In this document: positions 1-8,657 of the stretch, piece after piece
Numbering within the stretch: the stretch's first letter is position 1
Layout of the letters: the number at the start of each line of letters is the position of its first letter
Notes under the pieces: model-generated
What the model was told of the DNA's origin: nothing
Databases searched by the model: none
The model's input: only the letters and a program-made list of their open reading frames with translations
Position numbers and translations under genes: made by a program
Source of the DNA: Homarus americanus
Taxonomy: Eukaryota; Arthropoda; Malacostraca; Decapoda; Nephropidae
Reading direction: 5' to 3'
Length of the DNA stretch: 64,000 nucleotides
Assembly: GCF_018991925.1 (NCBI RefSeq)
Contig: NW_024720773.1
Span: 572,985-636,984 of the forward strand

Positions 1-524
1 GTTTTGTTTTGTTTTTGCTTTTGTTTTGTTTGTTTTGTTTTTATTTTGTTTGTTTTGTTTTGTTTTGTTTTGGTTTTGTTTTGCTCTTGTTTTGTTTTGT
101 TTTGCCTTGTTTTGCTTGTTTGCTTTGTTTGTTTTGTTTTGGTTTTTGCTTTTGTTTTGTTTGCTCTTTGCTTTGCTTTGCTTTGCTCTTGTTTTGCTTG
201 TTTTGCCTTTTGTTTTGTTTTGCTTTTGTTTTTGCTTGTTTTGCTCTTGCTTCTTTGTTTTTGCCTTTTGTTTTGTTTTTGTTTTGTTTTTGCTTTGCTT
301 GCTCTTTGCTTTGTCTTTTGCTTTCTCTTTGTTTTGCTCTTTATTTTGCCTTTGTCTTTGTCTTTTTGTTTTTGTTTTGTTTTGTTTTGTTTCTTCTTGT
401 TTTTGCTTTTGGTTTTTGTTTGTCTTTGTCTTGTTTTGCTTTGCTCTTGCTCATTTTGTTTTGTTTTTGTTTTGTCTTTGTTTTGTTTTGTTTTGCTTTA
501 TTTTGTCTTTGCCTTTGTTTTATT

Positions 525-555
<31 letters not shown>

Positions 556-570
556 GTATTGTTTTGTTTT
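1..570. repeat. T-rich degenerate TTTTG/TTTGC low-complexity tract
   Basis: The plus strand is almost only T and G with scattered C, built from irregular TTTTG, TTTGC and TTTTTG units. All three forward frames stay open because the unit lacks stop codons. Those frames would encode only Phe, Val, Leu and Cys runs, so they are not genes. The tract runs into a perfect pentanucleotide array, which suggests an older, mutated part of the same satellite. Confidence 0.9.
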
Positions 571-749
571 GTATTGTATTGTATTGTATTGTATTGTATT
601 GTATTGTATTGTATTGTATTGTATTGTATTGTATTGTATTGTATTGTATTGTATTGTATTGTATTGTATTGTATTGTATTGTATTGTATTGTATTGTATT
701 GTATTGTATTGTATTGTATTGTATTGTATTGTATTGTATTGTATTGTAT
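571..749. repeat. Perfect (TATTG)n pentanucleotide microsatellite
   Basis: About 36 uninterrupted copies of a 5-bp unit (GTATT/TATTG). The lack of interruptions suggests recent expansion. The array ends at the head of the first composite element. Confidence 0.95.
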
Positions 750-1830
750 CACAAAGACGGATCAGACGCACCTGGCGCTGCTCGGCAGCAGCCACGTCAA
801 CTATTATGTTGGCCCATACCAACTCCCTCCCCTGAACCCTCCTTCCCACCGGAATATCAACAAGTTCTCGCCAGAAGTTACTATTTCATTTGGGGAAAGG
901 AAGGAACCAGTGTTGAATAGTGGTGAATAGAAAACAACTCGGCAGTTACAGTGAGTCTTTCCAAGCTAACCTTCACACAGTGAGGTCCCCAGTACCCAGT
1001 GATAATTCCGCTGAGACACCACGATAGAGAGGCCTGGGACCACACCTCACCCACTTGAGTGAGTGAAGTCTGTGACAACAGACCACGTGGTGTCCCCATG
1101 ATGCTACGACACCACATAGTGAATGAGTTACTACAGCATCATGTGAAGTTCCTCATAACATCATCTGTGAGGGAATTACTACACCACGTGATGCTCCTTA
1201 TAACACCATCTGTGAGGGAATTATTACACCACGTGATGCCCTCATAACACCACCTGTGAGGGAACTACTACACCACGTGATGCCCTCATAACACCATCTG
1301 TGAGGGAATTACTACGCCATGTGATGCCCCTCATAACACCATCTGTGAGGAATTATTACACCACATCAGGCCCCTCATACACCATCTGTGAGGGAATTAC
1401 TACACCACATGATGCCCTCATAACACCATTTGTGAGGGAATTACTACTTCAACAAGCCCCCATACACCATCTGTGAGGGAACTACTACATCATCAGGCCC
1501 TGTAACACCATCTGTGAGGGAATTACTACACCACGTCAAGCCTCATAACACCACCTGTGAGGAACTAGTACTCCATGTGTGCCCCTCATAACGCCATTTG
1601 TGAGGGAGTTACTACACTACGTGTCTGCTGTTCAACACCTCAGCTCACATGATCTACGTGTGTAAACATTAATCTGTATGTTCACTATATTTTCCTTCAC
1701 CTTCCTCTAATGAAGGCTTTTGTTAAACCACCAATGTATGTAATAAGTCATTTATGTCCAATGTATATTTTCAGCCTGGGTTGCAGAACTTTTTCAATAA
1801 AACCGTTTATTATTATTATTATTATTATTA
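750..1830 (+). mobile_element. Composite head-VNTR-tail retroelement, copy E1
   Basis: Non-autonomous repeat with three parts. The head (about 752-1110) includes the block CACCGGAATATCAACAAG, which is shared with the copies at 3326-4520 and 15017-15622. A 45-bp VNTR follows (about 1130-1620). The tail (about 1640-1830) has a hairpin-like CAGCC..GGTTG at 1772, AATAAA and (ATT)n. No protein is encoded. The layout is like a SINE/VNTR composite such as SVA, by analogy only. It directly follows the TATTG satellite and is directly followed by a second copy, so no target duplication is evident. Confidence 0.75.
1130..1620 (+). repeat. 45-bp VNTR of composite element E1
   Basis: About eleven imperfect units. 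The unit core is CACCATCTGTGAGGGAATTA followed by CTACACCACGTGATGCCCCT. Small indels vary the unit from about 41 to 45 bp. The same unit occurs at 3770-3930 and 4195-4325, and in reverse at 5750-5950 and 15080-15200. Confidence 0.9.
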
Positions 1831-2525
1831 TAGACTACATCCTTGACCATCGTAGGGTCAAGACCTATTCAGGCGCTGCTCCTGCTCAGTAGCCTATGTC
1901 GGCCCATCTCAAGTCCCTCTCCCCGACCCATCCTCACCACCAGGATATCTACATAATCAAAGAGACAATTTCGTTTCGGAAAGAAGTGGGATCAATGATG
2001 AACAGTGTTTAAGCCAGTGAATTCGGCACTAGACGGTACCAGTGAAAGCCGCGACCCACCAGTGAGATAAATGCCCCTGGGAACTAACCACCATCTTCTG
2101 ACAAGGAGGTGCTAATCCGTTCACCCTGGGAACAACAGGAGGCCGGCCGGCTATGCACCTGACTACGGGATAACACAACACCACCCAGTAGGGCGAGGTT
2201 CTAATACACCACACCACACCACCCGGTGTCCCCATGACTACGTGAGGTCCTTCATATCAACACCCGAGGACAAGTCACTGTACCACGTGAACACCACACC
2301 ACCTAGTGTCTCTATGACCAGCCCACGCCCGGGCCATCAACTGTAAATTATAATAATTTGTATGTTCAATCATTTTTCCTTCTTCGTTCAGTAATGAAAG
2401 CTTTTGTTAAACGACCCACCCACCCCATGTCTTTGTATGTAATAAGTCATTTTTGTCTAATGTATATTTTCAGCCTTCGGGCTGCCGACTTTTTCAATAA
2501 ACCGTTAATTATTATTAATATTTTT
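1831..2525 (+). mobile_element. Composite element copy E2 (diverged head, no VNTR)
   Basis: The head begins near CATCCTTGACCATCGTAGGG and keeps the order of head blocks of E1 with many substitutions. The VNTR is missing. The tail (about 2345-2520) is well conserved: AATAAGTCATTT, TTTTCAGCCTTCGGGCTGC (hairpin at 2471-2484), CAATAAACCGTTAATTATT. It directly abuts the (ATT)n of E1, so E1 and E2 are head to tail. Confidence 0.7.
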
Positions 2526-2660
2526 ATTTACAACCAAACACACCACAACACACACACACAAAAACACACACACATAGACACACACACATAGACACACACA
2601 CACACACACACTACTATACAGACACAACCAAACACACCATAACACACACACACACACTTG
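2526..2660. repeat. AC-rich spacer repeat
   Basis: Interrupted (CA)n with the motif CAGACACAACCAAACACACC. The same AC-rich spacer recurs at 3246-3325 and many times at 4521-5090, so it may be a diverged 5' part of the composite elements and not an ordinary microsatellite. Confidence 0.8.
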
Positions 2661-3245
2661 TCAACCACCAGCGAACCCAAGACGTGCCCTGAAGGCGCTC
2701 CCAGTTTGAGCAGCCAGGCCGAGTCTATTTGGCCCTGCCCCCCCTCCCCCTGTTATATCCCAACGCCCTACCAGCCTTACTACACCGGGATTTATTCAGC
2801 AAAACATTCTAGTGATCAGTGAACGATTGACTACCAAAGAGTGTTCCTATAGTGCACTCCAAGGAAAAGCACAAACACACAGCAGTGTAATACTGAGTGT
2901 GGCTGGATCTGACCTAACCTGACCTCACAGCTTCACCTGACCTAACCTGAAGGATGGAGCACACCTGCATTGCCCCAAGCTACTGTCCTGGCCACGTGGA
3001 CACACACCTGCCCAACAGCATCCAGCCCATAGGAGCACGTACTGATTGCTTTAAGAACAGCCCAGTCCCAACCATTGTAAAAATTATCAACACCTAATTA
3101 TTATATATCATATTTGTATCACTTATGTTGCCTATATATCATTTGTAAATCAAGAGACCCAGTTCCCAATTATGTAAATGTATATTTTCAGCCTTCCGGC
3201 TGCCGTGCTCTTTCAATAAACCGTTAATTATTATTATTTATTATT
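2661..3245 (+). mobile_element. Composite element copy E3 (divergent body, conserved tail)
   Basis: The body from about 2661 to 3100 has no clear similarity to E1 or E4 and no VNTR. The tail (about 3159-3245) is the same family: TGTATATTTTCAGCC, hairpin at 3189-3202 with loop TTCC, then CAATAAACCGTTAATTATTATT. The shared tail on an unrelated body suggests tail exchange, or a tail recognised by a common reverse transcriptase. I see no coding potential. Confidence 0.55.
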
Positions 3246-3325
3246 GTTAACACACACACACACACACACACACACACTACTACAGAGAAACAACCAAACA
3301 CACCACAACACACACACACTTCATC
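3246..3325. repeat. AC-rich spacer repeat
   Basis: (CA)n with ACTACTACAGAG and ACAACCAAACACACC motifs, between the E3 tail and the E4 head. Confidence 0.85.
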
Positions 3326-4514
3326 CTTGACCACGGAAGGGTTAAGACGTACCTGGCGCTGCTCTGGCAGCAGCCATGTCAACTGTTATGTTGGCCCACA
3401 CCAACTCCCTTTCCTGAACCCTCCTCCCCACCGGAATATCAACAAGTTCTCGCCAGAAGTTACTATTTCATTTAGGAAACGAATGGAATCAGTGTTGAAT
3501 AGTGGTGAACAGTGCTTAAGTCAGTGAAAACAACTCAACAGCAACAGCTGAGTCGTACCCAAGCTAATCTTCAAACAGTTAGGTCCCAGGTACCCAATGA
3601 TAACTGCCCGTCAGACTCAGCAATGCCAGATATGTGTTAATCCGTTCACGATAGGGAAGCCTGGGACCACATCTCACTCACTTAAGTGAGTGATGTCCTG
3701 TGACATCAAACCAAGTGGTGTCCACATGATGCTACGACACAACGTAGTGAATGAGTTACTGCAGCATCACATCAGGCCCCTCATAACACCATCTGTGAGG
3801 GAATTACTACACCACATGATGCCCCTCAAAACACCATATGTGAGGGAATTACTGCACCATGTGATGCCCCTCATAACACCATCTGTGAGGGAATTAATAC
3901 ACCACATCAGGTCCCCTCATAACACCACCGTATTGTCTTCTGACCTCGCTAGAGTAAAGGTCACAGCGGCTTAGCTCCCGGGGATAAACTGTCAGTAATG
4001 GCTAGTGCGACTTGTGAACAGGGCTGTGCCCTTCTGAGGGCCGAGCTGGAGAGGGCCAGGGAAAATATTTTGAAATTAAAAGAAGAGATAGCGAGGATGA
4101 AGGAAGAAACGAGACAAGGAAAGCAGGTGAATGACGAATGGAAGGTTGTAAGGAGAGGGACGACCAAACTGGTGGTGAGAAAAGACACCAGGCTCCTCAT
4201 AACACCATCTGCGAGGGAATTACTACACCACATCAATCCCCTCATAACACCACCTGTGAGGGCACTACTACATCACATGATGCCCCTTATAACACCATCT
4301 GTGAGGGAGTTACTAAACTACGTGTTTGCTGCTCAACACCTCAGCGTACATGATCTACGTGACCTCCACTGTAAACATTAATCTAATGAAGGCTCTTGTT
4401 AAACCACCAAAGTCAATGTATGTAATGAATCATTTATGTCCAATGAATATTTTCAGCCTTCGGGCTGCAGAACATTTTCAAGAAACCGTTAATTAATATT
4501 ATTATTATTATTAT

Positions 4515-4520
<6 letters not shown>
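3326..4520 (+). mobile_element. Composite element copy E4 carrying a LINE ORF1 fragment
   Basis: Order of parts: head (3326-3760), VNTR (3770-3930), about 190 bp nearly identical to the 5' end of the LINE ORF1 found at 14840-15016 (minus), a second VNTR (4195-4325), then tail with TTCG-loop hairpin (4454-4467) and (ATT)n. The LINE-matching part stops at AAAGACACC, and VNTR sequence follows at once. The copy at 5540-15622 has the same arrangement with the whole LINE between the two VNTR blocks. E4 is therefore either an internally deleted derivative or an ancestor of that copy. Confidence 0.75.
3998..4381 (+). CDS. Chimeric ORF: LINE ORF1 N-terminus fused to VNTR-encoded repeats
   Basis: 127-codon ORF. 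Residues 1-65 equal the N-terminus of the CR1-like ORF1 protein encoded at 15016-14204 (minus). This part has a Glu/Lys/Arg-rich stretch at about 13-45 that is likely a coiled coil. Residues 66-110 are read from the 45-bp VNTR and give about three copies of a 15-residue repeat of the type LITPSVRELLHHM. The last 20 residues come from the tail. The SGNH esterase domain of the full ORF1 is absent. Expression is unproven. It could be an accidental open frame, but the VNTR unit is a multiple of three, so repeat number does not break it. Confidence 0.4.
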   Translation: MASATCEQGCALLRAELERARENILKLKEEIARMKEETRQGKQVNDEWKVVRRGTTKLVVRKDTRLLITPSARELLHHINPLITPPVRALLHHMMPLITPSVRELLNYVFAAQHLSVHDLRDLHCKH

Positions 4521-4546
<26 letters not shown>

Positions 4547-4813
4547 TACTACACAGATAACCACACACACACACACACACACTACTACTACTACTACTAC
4601 TACACAGACATAACCAAAGACACCACAACACACAACACACACACTGCTACACACACACACACACACTACTACACCGACACAACCAAACACAACACACACA
4701 CACACACTCTACTACAGAGACACGGACAAACACACGGACAAACACACACACACACTCTACTACAGAGACACAGTCAAACACACACACACACTACACAGAC
4801 ACAACCAAACACA

Positions 4814-4850
<37 letters not shown>

Positions 4851-5090
4851 CACAGACACAGCCAAACACACACACACACACACACACTGCTACACAGCCA
4901 AACACACACACACACACTACTACACAGCCAAACACACACACACACGCACACACACACACTAGTACACAGACACAGCCAAACACACTACAACACAACAGAC
5001 ACAACCAGACACAACACAAAACACACACACACACACACACACACAGGATTATACAGACACAGCAAAACTCCCCACAACACACACTGATAC
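4521..5090. repeat. Interrupted AC-rich minisatellite
   Basis: Many blocks of (CA)n separated by ACTACTACACAGACACAACC-type motifs, the same motifs as in the spacers between composite elements. Open frames on the minus strand encode only Val/Cys runs and are not genes. Confidence 0.9.
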
Positions 5091-5341
5091 ACTTCACCAT
5101 GTATATACAAATTCAGGGTGTGTTTGGTATATTATTGCCATTGGTGAAATACGAAGGTTGATGTGCATTATACCTATAAGTGGTTCAATCTGGACCAATC
5201 AGTAAGTACTGGGAAGTTAAGTGCACTACAGCTTACTGGAATGTGGTGAGACTCATACACGCAAAAAACAACCATTACAAAATATTAAGACTATACTGTA
5301 TATTTATTTATATTCGTTTATATATTATATATTTATCTTTT
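5091..5341. other. Unassigned AT-rich spacer
   Basis: I see no recognisable coding sequence or repeat between the AC-rich block and the 20-bp minisatellite. Confidence 0.5.
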
Positions 5342-5521
5342 AGTAACTTGTCCGGGAGTGTTGTAACTTGTCTGGCAGTGTTGTAACTTGTCCAGAAGTG
5401 TTATAACTTATCCAGGAGTGTTGTAACTTGTGCAGGAGTGTTGTAACTTGTGCAGGAGTGTTGTAACTTGTGCAGGAGTGTTGTAACTTGTCAAGGAGTG
5501 TTGCAACTTGCCCAGGAGTGA
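5342..5521. repeat. 20-bp minisatellite, about nine units
   Basis: Tandem units of TAACTTGTCCAGGAGTGTTG with one to three substitutions each; three central units are identical. No stem or coding sense is evident. Confidence 0.95.
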
Positions 5522-5539
5522 ATTAAGATAATTCTAATT

Positions 5540-5950
5540 ATAAGAATAATAATTAACGGTTTATTGAAAAAAGTTCTGCAGCCCGAAGGCTGAAAATATA
5601 CATTGGACATAAATGACTTATTACATACATTGGTGGTTTAACAAAAGCCTTTATTAGAGAAAGGTAAAGGAACATGCAGTGAACAAACAGATTAATGTTT
5701 ACAGTGGAGGTCACATATGTCATGTGCACTGAGGTGTTAAACAGCAGACAAGTAGTAACTCCCTCACAGATGGTGTTATGAGGGGCATCACGTGGTGTAG
5801 TAGTTTCCTCACAGGTGGTGTTATGAGGGGCTTGACGTGGTGCAGTAATTTCCTCACAGATGGTGTTATGAGGGACCTGACATGGTATAGTAATTCCCTC
5901 ACAGATGGTGTTATGAGGGCATCACGTGGTGTAGTAATTCCCTCACAGAT
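5540..5950 (-). mobile_element. Composite element E5, 3' part (VNTR and tail)
   Basis: Read on the minus strand: VNTR units (5950 to about 5750), then the conserved tail (about 5740-5540) with the hairpin at 5579-5592 (TTCG loop), TCAATAAACCGTTAATTATT and a short ATT-rich end. At 5951 it joins the 3' end of the CR1-like LINE. The matching head and first VNTR block of this composite lie about 9 kb away at 15017-15622. Confidence 0.75.
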
Positions 5951-5961
5951 AACATAAGAAC

Positions 5962-5966
5962 ATAAG
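5962..5966. repeat. Target site duplication ATAAG (left)
   Basis: Matches 11341-11345 exactly. It defines the outer ends of the LTR element at 5967-11340 and fits the 5-bp staggered cut usual for Ty3/gypsy integrases. Confidence 0.9.
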
Positions 5967-6791
5967 TGTTACGAGTGTCGGAATAAGAACCAATGAATAG
6001 ATTACTGGTCGGCATATGAACTTCGACTGATTCGTTGTCGAATCACTGAAGCAGTTTGAATTATGATGTTACTGTATGTGTTATACTTAAAATGTAGTAA
6101 CATTAGTTTCAATGTGTTTAGTAAAACAATGTGATGTTTGTTGTATTATTTTCGAATACTAATGAGGGAGTGAGCGTTTGATAACTATTTGTGGATTCGC
6201 AAGTTGAATGTCTTTGTTATGACGTCATTTCCGTCCACCTCTGCTGCTTAGTTTTACCTCTCAGAGCCGGGTGGGTTTTAGTATTGGGCTAGCAGTTGTA
6301 AAATAAGTATCTCCTCTCCTATTGTATATTTCTAGTGGTACCGTGTTAACCTTGCTTGATTTTTGGGAACACCAAGTATTACATAGTGATTTATATGTGA
6401 GACTGTGTGTAGTCATATTGTAGAATTCAACGGTAAATACCTTACTTGTTTATGAGTTACGTGTGTTTGATAACCACGTTGTTTAGGGTATTGTCTAGAC
6501 TAAATAAGTGTTTAATCATTGCGTTGATATATTCGTTATTTTGTCACTCGGTTGAGTAGTTCAATTGTTCAGTTTTAATTTGTATTTATTTATTTTTGTA
6601 CATACGTTTATACTTATTGTTTGTTTATTTGTTAATATATGTTGTAATTAAAGCCACTATATTGAATTTCAATATACCCCATAATAATGGGGTGATAATT
6701 TGGTAGGATTTAATCCTGGACCTAAAGTACAAAGTGTAATTTGTAAACTTGTGATATTGTTAAACCCTAAAGAGGCCCAAGGGTCGTAACA
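5967..6791 (+). repeat. 5' LTR of GMR1-like element
   Basis: Begins TGTTACGAGTGTCGG and ends GGTCGTAACA. It differs from the 3' LTR by a few substitutions and small indels, mostly near the start (for example TGTCGAATCAC against TGTCTACACAC). Confidence 0.92.
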
Positions 6792-6795
6792 AAAT

Positions 6796-6813
6796 TGGCG
6801 ACCTTGCCAGGAT
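6796..6813 (+). promoter_or_regulatory. Primer binding site of GMR1-like element
   Basis: TGGCGACCTTGCCAGGAT starts 5 bp after the LTR end. It begins with TGG, which would pair with the CCA end of a tRNA. I do not assign the tRNA. Confidence 0.7.
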
Positions 6814-6877
6814 TGATCCCTTTTCACTCTTTATCTATTGGGAATATTTAAATATATGGAATCTTTATTGTTTAATC

Positions 6878-7969
6878 ATGGCTACGTTTCATGTGGAGGA
6901 GTTTGTTGAAAATCCATACGTGGAATTGTTGAAAGACGGTGAGTTAAGAAAGGATGATTGGATAAAACTTGCTGATACGTTTGAGTATCGACGTAGTCAA
7001 AGAAAGTCTGAAAACCAAAATGCAGTATTAACTGAGCTTGTAAATGAAGAGGTACTACCGAAGGGGTCACTGACTTTGCGTTCATTTGACCCCAGAGAAG
7101 CTGTAGAGATAAGAAAGCTAGAATTGGGGCATGGAAGGCTAGAACGAGAAAAGGATAAGTTGCATGAGTTGGCTTTAAAGGAAAGAGAAGAAAGGGAAAG
7201 AGAGCGTGAAAGGCAGCATGAATTAGCGTTAGCACAGGTTAGCAGTAGAAGACAAGACTTACAGGCATTGTCTTTAGAATCTGAGACAAAATTGTTTGAT
7301 GTGACAAAACATTTGAGACTTGTGCCTGCTTTTGACGAGGAGGATCCAGAAGCGTTTTTTATGCAGTTTGAGAAGATTGCAAAGTCTTTTCAGTGGCCTG
7401 AAGAGTCGTGGATTGCTATGATTCAAAATGTGCTCACTGGGTCAGCTCCTCCAGCATTTCTGTCTTTGTCAAGTGAAGTTTGTCGTAGTTATAAGTTAGT
7501 GAAAGAAGAAATTCTTAAGGCATATGAACTCATTCCTGAAACATATAGAGTGAAATTTAGGACTATGAGAAAGACCGATGTACAGTCATATATAGAATTT
7601 GTTTACTCATTGAGTAAAATGTGTAGAAAGTGGATAAAGTCTAGCAAGGTAGAAACTTTTGAGGAACTGGTTGAGTTGATGATTTTAGAACAGTTCAAAA
7701 GAGCCACTCCAAGAGATATACAATTGTACTTAGGAGAGAGAGATATTAGTAATGTTCATAGAGCTGCTACATTAGCTGATAGCTATGCCCTTACTCACAA
7801 AATGCATCCTGTTAAATCTCAAAATCATTCAGGTGGAAAGGGTTTTGTAACCAAGGAAAAGGGTGGTAGGCAGAATAGTAGTATTATTTCTTTTAGTAAA
7901 GTAAATTTTCGTGGAAACTCAGGTAAGTTTTCCAAGACCTATGCCAAGACTAAATCATTTGTCTGTTAG
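6878..7969 (+). CDS. gag: Gag protein of GMR1-like element, C-terminally truncated
   Basis: 363-residue structural protein of the retrotransposon particle. Residues about 80-115 are very rich in Glu and Arg and likely form a coiled coil. Residues about 125-300 resemble the retrotransposon Gag capsid region (DEEDPEAFFMQFEKIA, later ESWIAMIQNVLTG). The CCHC zinc knuckle and the protease that should follow are absent: the frame ends just after a Lys/Ser-rich stretch, and integrase sequence begins within a few bases. The start is the first ATG after the PBS, about 80 bp downstream. Confidence 0.85.
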   Translation: MATFHVEEFVENPYVELLKDGELRKDDWIKLADTFEYRRSQRKSENQNAVLTELVNEEVLPKGSLTLRSFDPREAVEIRKLELGHGRLEREKDKLHELALKEREERERERERQHELALAQVSSRRQDLQALSLESETKLFDVTKHLRLVPAFDEEDPEAFFMQFEKIAKSFQWPEESWIAMIQNVLTGSAPPAFLSLSSEVCRSYKLVKEEILKAYELIPETYRVKFRTMRKTDVQSYIEFVYSLSKMCRKWIKSSKVETFEELVELMILEQFKRATPRDIQLYLGERDISNVHRAATLADSYALTHKMHPVKSQNHSGGKGFVTKEKGGRQNSSIISFSKVNFRGNSGKFSKTYAKTKSFVC

Positions 7970-8641
7970 GAAAACATACAAAAATATTTTGTCGCATTTT
8001 TACTGGCCTGGAATGAAAGGTGATGTTGCCAGATACTGTAGAACTTGCCATGAATGTCAGATGGCTGGTAAACCGAATCAGGTCATAAAACCAGGAAACC
8101 TGCTCCTCTAAAACCCATTCCTGTGGTAGATGAGCCACTTAGCAGGGTTATAATTGATTGTGTAGGTCCTCTCCCAAAAACTTGATGTGGCCACCAACAT
8201 TTGTTAACAATCATGTGTACTACCACCAGGTACCCAGAGGCTATACCATTGCAAAACATCAAAGCAAAGAATGTGGTAAAGGCTCGGACTAACTTCTTCA
8301 CTAAATATGGCATTCCTAGAGTTGTACAGTCGGATCAGGGTACTAATTTCACTTCTTTCCTTTTCCAGCAGGTGATAAATGAATTGGGTATTAAGCAGTA
8401 CTTAGCTTCTGCATACCACCCTCAAACCCAAGGTGCCCTAGAGAGATTCCACCAGACTTTTAAATCTATGCTTAGGAAATACTGTGTGGAGTCTGATAAG
8501 GATTGGGATGAAGGAGTACCACTTATGTTGTTTGCCATAAGAGAGAGTCCCCAAGACTCCCTAGGATTCAGTCCCTTTGAAATGATTTTTGGTCATACTG
8601 TAAGAGGTCCTATGACTGTTGAAGGAAAGTTGGATAAGTAA
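7948..8641 (+). pseudogene. Integrase (HHCC and DDE core), broken
   Basis: Overlaps the end of gag in another frame. The zinc-binding region (H-x-Y-W, CRTCHECQ) lies at about 7990-8065, then a stop. The catalytic core follows: the first Asp is in IIDCVGPL (about 8150), the second in SDQGTNF (about 8332), the Glu in ALERFHQT (about 8440). A TAA at 8639 ends this frame, and the integrase C-terminus continues in the next ORF. Integrase would insert the cDNA into the genome. Its place before RT is the unusual feature. Confidence 0.85.
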
Positions 8642-8657
8642 TTAGATAAAAGTTCCT

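Noticed and set aside
4..930. Long overlapping open frames rich in Phe, Cys, Val and Leu
   Set aside because: They are open only because the TTTTG and TATTG repeats lack stop codons in these frames; no domain or start context.
1130..1620. Regular 45-bp repeats that could suggest a CRISPR array
   Set aside because: Units are contiguous with no unique spacers, degenerate, and set in an animal genome with introns and retroelements.
4434..5100. Minus-strand open frames of Val/Cys repeats
   Set aside because: Translations of interrupted AC/GT microsatellite.
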